Source of the DNA: Brugia malayi
Lineage: Eukaryota > Nematoda > Chromadorea > Rhabditida > Onchocercidae
Direction: 5' to 3'
Assembly: GCF_000002995.4 (NCBI RefSeq)
Contig: NW_025062478.1
Coordinates: 2,704,001 to 2,768,000 of the forward strand
DNA length: 64,000 nucleotides
In this document: one piece after another, positions 36,069 to 47,644 of the stretch
Layout: each line of letters opens with the position of its first letter
Numbering within the stretch: the stretch's first letter is position 1
The notes under the pieces: generated by a model
The model's database searches: none
Seen by the model: the letters and a program-made list of their open reading frames with translations, nothing else
Told to the model about the DNA's origin: nothing
Position numbers and translations under genes: made by a program

Positions 36069-36607
36069 GTCTCACCATAAAGAACAGATAAAAAGTCTGT
36101 TTTATTTCAAAAATTGGCAATGCATCAATTGCAATTTGGCAAATTACAAATTTCATTCAAAAAGAATGAAAATAAAGTGATGAGATAATAGATGGCATTA
36201 ATAAATGTATAAAAAAGGGAAAAATCACAACAATTAAATAATCAATGAGTAATTTAACTATTATAATAATAAATTATTGTTCAATTTTGACTAAAAACAC
36301 CAAAACTAATTCCTTGCTCCTTTTTTTTTTTTTTGATAATTTAATAAATTTTTCACTCAAAAAATAAGAATTTTGAGTACTAAAAAGATTTTCTTAAAAT
36401 TTTGATATGAATATAAATGCTGTACAAAAATGTTAGCATGGCAAATTTATCTCTGTAGATTTTTTTTAATCATCTATTGATATATCATTTGTAAATTTTT
36501 GCACCCATCTATTAATACATCATAATTAATCATGAAATTAAAATCATCACTTGATATCAAAAATGAGATTTCGATTTTCCTTCGTTCATTTATCTTCCAA
36601 CCGTGAA

Positions 36608-37325
36608 TTAGTAATCTTTCTGATTTGTCCATTTCAGTCGAAATTTTCGAGTCAATAATGAAATCCATGGATTTGGTAAAACTGTAAGCATTTTATGATA
36701 AAGAAAATAAAAAATAAAGATTTATTTTTTTGAATTTCTGAGACTTTTTATGATAACAAAAATATTTTTGCTTTTGTTTCTTTTTAAATTATTAAAAAAT
36801 AAGATTTCAAAAAATAAACTTACTTGATGCTGGTCTTTCGTCATTATTTTGTGCTCTTCGATTGATATCTTTGTCAAAGCTGCAATACAAATAATTAATA
36901 TTTCATTAGTAGAATATATGTTTGATAATTGAAATTGTCACCAAATTTGAATTAAATGAAATTTACAAGTCAAAAAATTGCATTCCAAAAGATCTCTTTC
37001 ATACTTAAGCGTCTGTTTTAAAATTTAAAATTAAAATTTTTTTTATTTTAAAATATAAATTATTAGATAAATTTGGTAGTTTACAATAGTGTTTTTATTA
37101 TTAAATCTTATGAATAAGTTTGTAAAAATGCAAAATTTTGATAAAACTTTAAACTTGGTACAATTAGACTAACGGTGGATTAATAACAGCTTCATTGTTG
37201 GTTGCTCTTTTGCAAATAAAAATTTTGCCCAAGAAATGAGAGCATTGATTGCTCAGGTAAATATTCCTGGTGTGGACATAATTACCTAAGAATACGATGA
37301 TAAATGGTAACCAGTACAGGTACAT
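36608..37325 (-). CDS. Small secreted peptide precursor
   Basis: Three minus-strand exons join in phase: 37325-37174, 36879-36824 and 36681-36608, giving 93 residues and TAA at 36608-36610. Donors are GTTAGT and GTAAGT, acceptors ATTGCAG and GCTTACAG, and a TTTTCAG at 37342-37348 lies 16 bases before the ATG, as for trans-splicing. Residues 1-19 form a hydrophobic signal peptide (LPFIIVFLG core). The mature chain has two cysteines (28 and 38), Lys-Arg at 39-40, Arg-Arg at 58-59 and Arg-Lys at 81-82. These would release pieces such as the 17-residue stretch between KR and RR that starts ATNNEAVINPP. This is the layout of a neuropeptide or small hormone precursor, but no amidation glycine precedes the dibasic sites and I do not recognise the family. 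The part ATNNEAVIN is faintly like pigment-dispersing-factor peptides, probably by chance. Confidence 0.6.
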
Positions 37326-37341
37326 TGGAAATAATTTATAT

Positions 37342-37467
37342 CTGAAAATTTTTTTTACCATATATATTTTTAAAATTTTTTAATTTTATTAGACAGAAAG
37401 ATTTTTACAATTTCTTTTTTCTACATTTTATATTTTTCGTAGTATACAGTAAAAACTTATCGTTCAC

Positions 37468-37506
<39 letters not shown>

Positions 37507-39230
37507 CATTAACATTAAAATTAAATTAATTCATTAAATGATTTGTATAGTATTTTAATGAAAAAAAAAAGACTAATATAAGTTAATTAATGAATTAGTT
37601 TAGGAGTTAACTTAAATCATTACTGATTAACTATTGAATGATTAAATTGATGAAAAGAAAGAGAAAAGAAAAAACTGCTAGGATGAAAAACTGAAATTGA
37701 TATTTAATAAATAACTCTTCAAGATGATGCCTTATGAATAAAATGTTGAGTGAAATGCCGTTTTCTTTTTCTCAGTGGAAAGAAATATTTATAGTTTGAA
37801 CTAATTAGTTTTCTCGTTAAATTTTTAAAGAGAATATTCGATTTCAGTAATTATCAAGGCGAATTTTTTACTTTTTAAAAATTTATATCATATATAGTAG
37901 AAAATCCATAAGTATTATAATATAAGCAAAAAAAAAAAAAGAAATAGCTCCCACGGATGTATTTCAAAAATAAAAAAATACATATTCAAAATGAGAAATA
38001 CAATAGATTACTGAGTGAGTAATTTTATTCCTATATTTAAGTTATTTAGTTCAAAATGTAACAGTCGTCGAGAAATTAATCAAAATGAAAAGACTGTTTA
38101 GAAGATATTTTTTTTTTTTTTTTAAAAAAAAAAAGACTAAAATTTGCTGAATGCATTCAAATGGAAAAAGTAAAATATATTCGGAGCGAATAATAAAGTA
38201 TTACTGTTTTAAAGAATTTTATATACTTATATTGAAGATAAATACAGTATTGTTAAAATGATGATAATTTCGTATTTATATTTAAATGTTTTGAATGGTT
38301 TAATTTAAATTATATAGTTGAAAATATTGATGAAAACAATGTGTCAAAAATGAATATTTAAAAAAAAAAAAAGGAAAAAATAGGATAAAACATATTTGAA
38401 ATACAAGAATAATTTTATATTCACACTTAAATATTTTAAATTATTTAATTAAAAATACATTATAGAGAGTATTAAAAATAAAAAAAAAACGGATTTTATG
38501 AAAATTAAATACAATAATTTATAAAAAATCATTTATATTTCTTTTTTGAGTTTTTTTTTGATTTTTTTTTTGCAATTAAATATAATTAAAGTTATTCCAT
38601 TTTTTTTATTTTTCAACAAATTGCTATATTTCATGATGGCAATAATTCTTAAAATGTAATATTGCATAGTTTTTCATCGTTTTTTCGAAATTAATAGTAA
38701 AAAGTAATTAAGAAAAAAAAGTTAAATATAATATTGAAAATAATATAATTATATCATAAATATGGAAAAATTCAGCAAATTGCTGATTTTTTCTAAAAAA
38801 AAAAAAGGAAATTTATTACAATTACACTATAAGATGCATCAAATACTGATATTCCTTTATCAGTTCGTTTATCATTTTCATCTTTCTAACATTGATTTAA
38901 AAAATTTTCTCATAACCACTTGAATACATTACTTATTATTCAAGAATTAAAATACGATGAAATGTAATAATTTAATTTGTTCTATTAAAGTATAAAATAT
39001 ATCAAAAATTTAAATTTAATACAAATCTATTTAATATTTCATATATGTTAGCGCTAATGAGCCAATGTATAAAATGAGAAAAAAGCCTAAAATAGAGCCC
39101 AGTTATGCTTTCCTATTTTAGTCTAATTATTCCATTCAAATAATATCATACAAATGAGAAAGCAAAAAAAAAAAAAAAAAAAAAAAGTGAAAAGAAGTGA
39201 TAAATGACATTTCGATATTTTTAATAATTA
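37342..39230. other. Gene-poor AT-rich stretch with T/A homopolymer junctions
   Basis: T13 directly followed by A26 occurs at 37468-37506 and a T-run then A-run at about 38108-38136. An A24 run lies at 39163-39186. No gene seen. Confidence 0.5.
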
Positions 39231-39235
39231 AAAGT

Positions 39236-40130
39236 AAAACGATATATGTGTAATTTATACTTATATTTTAATATTCGCATTTAAAATATTATATTAAAAT
39301 AAAATATTATTCCAAAAATCGTTTGCATTTAATCTAATTTAATTTATTTTTAATTCATATATTTAATTTACGTTTAACTTAATTAAATTAATGTATTTTC
39401 ATTACGTTAACTTAAGCATATGTGTAATTTGTGTTTATATATAAATATATTTGCACTTGAAATATAGCATCAGAACAAGAAATTAAAACAAAAAATTTAA
39501 TTTATATTAAAACATTTTATGTTAAATATAAGTTTACGTATTTTTAGTTTTATTTGTACTTCTGTATTTCACGTTTTAGCACGTTCTTGTAAGCAAGCTT
39601 ACATATATTTGTATTTCCACATGTTATTTATACTTTGTAATATGGCATCAAGTACGATATTATGGCATGAAAAGGCTTTACGTTTAATTTACGCTTACGT
39701 ATATTTACGCCTCATATATATTTATACTTGAAATATAGCATCAAATAAGACATTGAAGTAAAAAAAAGAAAATTATATTTGTGTATTTTACGTTTTGTTT
39801 ATATTTTCTGTTTACGATATACACGTATAATTGAAGTATTCTATTAAGTATAAAATATATTACGGACGTCTAATTTATTTATGTTCAATTACACATATAC
39901 ACGTGGAATAAAGTATTAAGTTAGAAAACTTCACACTTAATTTCTACGTATATACGTACGTATATGTATAAATGTAATTAGGAATGAAATGTTAAGATGA
40001 AAATTAAATATTTAGTATACATATAAACGTAATATGTAATGTAAAATGGAATATTCAACAAAAAGATCTACCTGTATTGTATACTTACGTATACATATTA
40101 CGTACGTTAACATATAATATGTAAAGTGTA
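39236..40130 (+). repeat. Degenerate TACGTA-rich tandem array
   Basis: At least eight diverged units of about 60-170 bases share the order (ACGTATATA or GTGTAATTT)-TATACTTGAAATATAGCATCAA-like-(GAAATTAAAA). The best preserved are at 39420-39485, 39590-39670 and 39690-39760. Later units (39800-40130) become rich in TACGTA words. Looks like a decayed satellite. Confidence 0.6.
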
Positions 40131-43100
40131 AAAAAAAAAAAAAAAAAAACATAAAATTTTCAACAAATTTTTTCAATTTTTGTACGTGAAAGATAAATTA
40201 GAATCCAATTGCTTATTTTTCATTCTTATATATTTGCATTTAGCATTTAGTTTTTCCTTTTTCCTTTCATTCCTTTTTTTTTTTTTCTTTTTTTTAAAAA
40301 AAAAAACTGAAAAAAATTTAAAGTAGAAAAGCTATTAAAAGTCAATGTATTGATTCGATAAAATTATGCAAAATTACGACCACATGGGAATGATTTGTCA
40401 ACGTTTTATAATTTGTCACAGACAAAAAAGTTAGTATTTGCTTTTGATGTAAAAATTTTTCTTTTTTTTTTTTTTTTTTGATTGTTTTTTCATTCATTTT
40501 TTTTTTTTGCTTTTACTTTTTTCTTTTGTTCGAAATAATTATTTCAATTTTGTTTCATTTTTGAAAATTTAATTCATCAAATTGTTCATTTTTCGTTTCT
40601 TTTTTTTTTTTTTTTTGCATTGAATGTATTATTCTGTTGAATACTTCCTAATAAGAACAGAACAAAAATATTGAATTAATTATTTTGAAGTTAAATTATT
40701 TGTTTACTGATCATATTTGATTATGTTTTCAAATTTTAAATAATTTTCATTACTTAAGTAATATATTATGTTGCATTTTTCAAGGTAAATTTCAGTATGC
40801 TTAACGGATGTAATTAAATGTGGAATACTTTTAATTAGTATCTGTTAAAATCTGCTATCTAATATAGTTAAAATTTGTATTCGTTTAATTTTTTAAGTAT
40901 AGTTCATTTTAAATTCAACTACTAATAGGTAAAATGAAGCATGTTGAAATGCTAATTTTGAACTATACCACCTGAAATTGTTCATTTTAAATATACAAAA
41001 ATGTGTTATCTGATATTTTTAAATTTAGAAATATTGGCCAATAAAATTAAATTCAAGTGTGCTACCCAATATAATTTCATTTTAAGTATATTTAAGCATT
41101 TTAAGTATTTGAGTATTTAGTGTTACATTTAATTTAATCAAATTTAACTACAATATTCGGTAAAATTTTAACTTTCAGCTGAATACGATATTCGATATAA
41201 TTTTAATATAGGTCATTCGATGCAATCAATATTTGAATTTTTTCGTTCAACAAAATCTTTACAAAATTATTTCGTAAATTTATTAAAAAAGTTTTTTGTT
41301 TCCTTTTTATACGCATCAATGCTTTGATTTTAAATTTGTTGAATTAAATTTACAAACGATATTTCAATTTCAATTCTCAAAAGGAGAAAAAGGTAAAAGA
41401 GAGAAAGAGAAAAAGAAAGAGGAAGAAAGGTTGAAAAGATGCGCATATCTAAGCTAATTTTAAATGTTAATTAAAATTATGTAGTAAAAACTAATTTCAT
41501 GCATAATTCATTTTAACAAAAAAATGTGACATTTCTTTTTCTACTTTCTAAACATTTTATCAATTTCATTTCATTGCTGCATTATTTCAAATACAAAAAA
41601 AAAAAAAAAAAAAAAAGAGAAAGAAAAGAAAAAAAGAAACAAAAAAAGATTGCATAAAAATTTATTTTAAATATTTTTTTTTTTTTTCATTCTTCCTAAT
41701 AAAAAAAGAAAAAAATGATAAAAAGCAAAAATATAATTCAAATGCAATTTTCAACTGTGAATTTGAATTTCATCTAAAATTTAAAAAATTTTGCATAAAA
41801 AAGAGCTTTTGAAGTAGAAAAGAAAAATGCGAATATTTATTAGCAATTGAAATCGAATTAATTTGAAACTATTAATTAAAATGAATTAATGAAGCGATAA
41901 CAGGAATGTTTCATGCACTAATTTATTCCTTGCATAATTAATTAATTGATCAGGTATTCCGGATAGAAATATAAAAAATGTTTCAAATGATTGCAAATGA
42001 TCATTGCAAGTAATTAATATTATTTTTCTCTATATCTGTTGCATATCAATTTAAAAGATTAATTAAAATTAATGATTAAAATATATTGAAATCGCATATA
42101 CATTCACAAACATCAATCGAACATTTATTGCAATTCTTTTTTCCAAAATGAAAATAAAAACAACAAAAATGTTGCAAAAAATCATTGAGTAAAACAAGCT
42201 AAATCAGCAAATTATAAAAACAAAGAATTAAATACTTAATAAATGAATAACCACAATTACTTATTTCAATTTTCAAAAAGAAACAGTTTATAAAAAATGA
42301 TAGTATATGATCGTTGCAATTTGCAAGCATTGAACTCATTTTTTTTTTTTTAAATAAAATGAATGGAAAACTTTCTTTATATTTAATAATAAAGATTAAT
42401 TTTAGTAATTTAGGAGAGTTTATTATTATTAAGTATAAAGTATAAAATTGAGTATAAATTAAGTATAAAATTATTTACTGTCAATATTTAAAAGATTAAG
42501 TTAACCTTAAAAATTATAATTGAGATTATTACAATTAGACTTACTTACTTTATCACTTACTAAAAATAACTTATGTAAAACATACTTATCTATATTGTTG
42601 AAATATACATTATTTTATACTTAACTGTTTTTCTTGCTTTAATATTTCAAATAAATGATTAATTAGCTGAAATTTTTTTTTTTTTTTAAAATAAATCATA
42701 GTATTTTTAATATAACTTTTATTGATTAAAACGAATAAACTAAGAAATACAAAAAAGTATTTTATAAATTGCACAAAAGAACGAAGAAGCAAAAAAAAAA
42801 AAAAAAAAAAAAATTGTTAGTAATTGCAAAAGAAAAGTTAAAATAAATTTTTACAAAATTAACAATTATTTTCATCATTTTTTGCTTGGAAATAAAACAT
42901 TTTTAAAAAAGTTAAATTGCCAAATTTTTCTATTAAAAAAATTTTATAAAATTTAAAAAAAAAATGTAAAATTTTGCAATTACTAACTTTTTCATTTATT
43001 TGTTACATACAAAATTATGCATCAAAGCATATAAAAGCATTTGTCAATAATGCATTTATAATGCAAACTACTGAAATAACCGCGCAGTATGAATTACAAA

Positions 43101-46090
43101 TGCCAGAAAATAAAAGTTTTTAAATCAATTGGAATCGATTATAAATTAATTGGTTTAAAAAATTTAAATTTTAAATTTTCCTCAAAAAATCATATTTAAG
43201 CAGTAAAACTATTTCTTTTTTTTTTGTTTTTTGCACCATAGATTAAATCTTTTTTATGCATTGATTATTCTTTTAAACTTTAACTTTCCATAAAATTTTA
43301 GCTTATGAAAAAGAAGTAACTTTTTTTTATAAGTTTAAAATTTCCTCTCAGATGCTAATTTGCATACCAGAAATCAATTTAGAATTTTGGAGAAGAGAAA
43401 CAAATTTAAATTTAAGAATAAATAGTTGAATTAAACAGAAAAGTGAAAAAATTATGTTATCAAATTGCCAAATTTTTAAAAATTTTACAATTCCAAAATT
43501 TCATGCAAATATATATTCCATATGTATTCAATGAGATAAAACACTTATATAATAATTTGAAAATCAAACTTTATTCAATCAATAAAAACAGTAAATCTAA
43601 TTAACGAAAAAAAAAATCACACAAAATTAATATTTCGTTTTTCTTCTTTAATTCATTTCTATATTATAATTCAATTCATTTTCAACGATTCAATTCCAGT
43701 ACACTAATATATTAGCAAAATAAAAATTGCATTAAATTAAAAAAAAAAAAAACAGTACCAAAAATTAAAAAGTTAGAATTTTAATTCGTTTCATAAAATA
43801 ATTTTAGAAAAAATGAATACTACTAGTGAAAAAAAAAATTGAATTAAATTTTAAATTTTAATTAAATTAAATAGAATAAATAAGACGATTAAATTTTTAC
43901 GAAAATTTCATACCTTACAGTGAGAATGGTTAGTGTCATTTGCTTTTTTTTTTTTTCATTTTCGCTTCGATAATGCAAAATTTTTTATCTGAAAAAAAAT
44001 GTATATAATATTTGAATAATTTGTTTAAACCTTATAAAACTTAATTAATTTGTATAAGAAAAAAAATAAAATAGAATCTTTTAAATAATTTAAAGTTTTT
44101 TTTTTCTTTTTTAGGAGAAAACCATTTTATTCAATTGTTATTGTTATTCGAATTTTAACATTTCCTATCAGAATTCAATTAAATTTTCTATTATTTATTC
44201 CTAATTAATGAGAGAAAAACAAAAAAGAAGAATTGCAATTTTTAATTTAACAATCCTAAAATTATAGTCATTACCTAATTAAAGCCAACAAAAAAATTTA
44301 AAATTAAATTCGATTTAATAAAGAAATTATTTAATGTATATTTAAATTAATAGAATAAGTACCTGAATAACTAATCATATTACAGAAAGCAATTTCATCG
44401 TCTAAATCAAATCTAACCACATTAAATCATCCTAAAATTTTTGTTAAATTATTCACATCAATAATTACATTAATCAATAATTAATTTTTGATTATTTTAT
44501 TATCAAAAAAAAATAAAAAATTAATTTTTCATTTGCATCGTTTTTTTTTTTTTTTTCACTTTTTCAAAATTTTTTTCATTTATTTTTTCGCTTTTTTTTT
44601 TTGATGAAAGATTGGAAAAATTTTTACAAAAGCAAAATTTGCATTATATGTGATCAAATGAATAAAATATATGAGATTATTCCTTTTGTAGATGCTTTTT
44701 TCAATAGCTTTTTTAGTGCTATGTTTACTTCAAGTAAAATTTAAAAAAAAAAAAAAAAAAAAATGGAAAACAGTAAAGAGATCAGAGATGAAGAAGAAAT
44801 AATTTGAAAAAGGAAAAAAGTAGACGAAGAAATGTATTCAATAAAATGCTTACAATTGTATAAATCATTGTTTATTCTTATAAAATGATGGAAAATTTTC
44901 CTCGTTACAATTCTAATTCGAAACTATTAAATTAATTTAACATGCAAATATATAATTTAATTGATTGAAATTGAAATTTGCATAAATGAATGATACGATA
45001 CAGTTATGAAAATGGAACTCTGATATAAATACATTTCAAATAATTAAAAATGCTTTATAAATTTATAAATTTATAAAAAATTTTAAAAATTATAATTAAT
45101 TTGTGATAAAAGTAATGCAATAGGATTGATCAATTTTTTCTTCTTATATCTTTTAGTTAAATAAATGATATTAGAGATATTATCAAAGCAAAGCAAAGAT
45201 AAAATAAATCTATTAGATGGTTTTAAATCATTAATTAATTAATGAAGCAAAAAGTAAACCGGCTGACTTTTCAAATATCCGGTTTATGATGTAGAAATTT
45301 TTAAAACTATTTATTATTGATAAAAATTAACACAAAGATAGCATAACTCATTTATATTATGTTAACCTATCAACTGATAATGAAAATTGTTTGCGGAAAA
45401 AAAAATTCTGTAAACAATTCCCGTTTAATCATTGAATTCACTCAATCAACTATTTAAAAGTTATTATAAGAGATAGACAATTGAGAAATTAAAAGTTAGT
45501 GAAACAAAAGATTATTTTTTAATTTGAAAAAAAAAGTTCAAATATTTTTATTTTTTTCATAATTGAAAAATATTTAATGGTATACGGTAAAAGGCAGAGA
45601 TTAAATAATTCTTGCTAAAAATATTTTCTTCAAATATTTCATTACAAATTCTCTAAAACTGTTAAAAAAAAAGTCCAATGAATGAGTGAATGTAGTAAAG
45701 ATAATAAAATTAGAAAAATATAATTTTAGAAAAATAATTAGAAAAATAAAAAACTTATATAATTATTCAGAAAAGCAAAAGTTAAAAAAATTGCATAAAT
45801 ATGTGATAGTAATTAATTAATTAATTTTTTTTAAATAATAATTATTGAAGAAAAAAAAAAATTTAAAAAAAAATAAACCAAAGCAAATGAACAATGGAAA
45901 TATATTATTGGAATATGAAAATAACAAATATTGGACATATAGTTTTATCATTCAATTCATAAACAAATAATTTTTGTTTTCTCTTTTTTTTTTTTTTTGT
46001 TGTAACCATAAAATTTGTATTTTTCCCAAAAAGTTTCATAACAATCCTTTCGTTTTTTGATTTCTATCATTAAATTTATCAATAGAATAA

Positions 46091-46127
<37 letters not shown>

Positions 46128-46940
46128 AGGGAAAAAGAAAGAGAGAAAGAGAGAGAGAGAAGTAGGAAAGTGAAGAAAGATGAACAAAAAAAAAAAAAAA
46201 GCTTTCTTTTCCTTTTTTCAAAACTGAATTGATTTTTGTACTTTGATAAATGATCCTAAAATATTGCAGTATGTTTATGATTACTATATGTAAATGTTAC
46301 AGTATCAAAAATTATTTGCCAAAGAAAATAAAAATATAAAAAGATAGTTTTATAACAAACAATGAAAAACAAAAAAACAAAAATATTATATTAACTTTAA
46401 AAAAAAAAAAAAATAATAATGACGGAAAGACAAGGAAAAATGGACGTATTTTTTCTTTTTTGTTGTTTTTCTTTTCTGAAATTTTATTATTTTTTGTGCA
46501 ACAAAAATATCATTATTATTGTTACTTTTTTTTTTTTTTTTTAAATTTGATTACATTATTACTGTTTATTAAAAAATAACTAAGAAATTAACTTATTCTA
46601 TTAAATGTATTATTTACCACTACTGATATTACAGTACAACAGAAAAGAGGAAATTTTATGGTATATGAAAGTTTTCTAGTTGATAGAATATAACATTTAA
46701 TAGTAAAATACAATATTTAATAATAAAATATAATATTTAATAATATGTTATAGTCACAGACAATTTTTTTTTTCCTCAAATTTAAATAAAAAATCATTCT
46801 TATTTCGTTAAAATGTGCATAATTTGAATGAAATGGAATTGCTTTTATGAAAGGACGAAATGATTAAATTGAGATGGAATAAGGTGTTGCATTCAGTGTC
46901 CGGCAAAGATGCAAAGACCGCATTTTTTTTGTTTTTGGAC
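40131..46940. other. Gene desert
   Basis: Almost pure A/T sequence with frequent runs of 10 or more A or T, a T12..A10 junction near 40276-40306, a purine tract at 41385-41440, and an A33 run at 46092-46124 continuing into GA-rich sequence to 46170. Open frames here are made of Phe, Lys, Ile, Leu and Asn and none chains into a gene. Confidence 0.5.
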
Positions 46941-47580
46941 GCGTGGAATTAGTCGTTGTTGAGATTTGTGGGGATTTTTTTCTGGTAATTGAAGCTTTGA
47001 AGTATTATTTTTTTAAGTTGAAATGACATTTCCATTCCTGAAATGCGGACGACGTTTCTAGACCTAAAACTGAAGCACTAATTCGACAAATAAAGGTTAA
47101 AAAATATTTGAACTGAAACAACTTCTTAGCTAGAAATCTTTTAGCTAATGTGACATAAAAATGTTGTATGTAATACAAACGTATGGAAGTGTTATATGAT
47201 TTGGTAATGATAAATGATCTCATGGTGATATATTTATCAGTATGCTCTTTAGGGGGTGATTAGTCGTTGTGTTTATGAGATATAAATAATTAAATTCTTC
47301 TGGAAACTTAATTTCTTAGTCAGTGTTCTTTTTTTTTTTTCTTTTTTAATTCAAAAAGAGGGAAATAAGAAGGGAATTCTCGAAGATTTTTGTTTTTTTT
47401 TTTTTGAAATTTAATTTTATTTTGTCCGTAAGCAAAACGCAGCTGGAGCTTAATTTTAATTTATAGTCAGAAATCTTCTGGCGCCTGACCTGACACAAGC
47501 GTATGGAAGCGTCAAATGGTTATAATGATAATGATCTCATAATGATACAATATGTTATTAGCATCCTTTTAACGGATCGT
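46940..47580 (+). repeat. Diverged tandem duplication upstream of YIF1
   Basis: AGAAATCTT, then CGTATGGAAGTGT and GATAATGATCTCAT-like words occur in the same order at 47131-47250 and 47468-47572, and ATTAGTCGTTGT occurs at 46949 and 47261. The unit is about 310-340 bases and quite diverged. It occupies the presumed YIF1 promoter. Confidence 0.6.
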
Positions 47581-47630
47581 TTCTTAACCTATATCATGGT
47601 TATACAGTTCATTATGTTTTACAAATTTTT

Positions 47631-47632
47631 AG
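47631..47632 (+). other. Likely spliced-leader acceptor of YIF1
   Basis: AAATTTTTAG ends 12 bases before the ATG at 47645. Confidence 0.5.
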
Positions 47633-47644
47633 GCCAGTTGTACA

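Larger units (their letters stand above)
32366..36600. other. Gene-poor AT-rich stretch
   Basis: No exon chain found. Contains the 24-bp perfect hairpin at 33797-33854 followed by an AT dinucleotide tract (33865-33905) and a pair of GTTGTTAACAAC palindromes at 36012-36068. A less AT-rich patch at 35400-35600 has several GATACTGTA/ACCGTATCG-like words. Confidence 0.5.

Noticed and set aside
42610..42792. Minus-strand hydrophobic open frame
   Set aside because: Composition only (Phe/Lys/Ile/Leu), next to long A-runs, with no phase-compatible exons.
47005..47223. Minus-strand 72-codon open frame
   Set aside because: Lies in the duplicated YIF1 promoter block and is not kept in the second copy.
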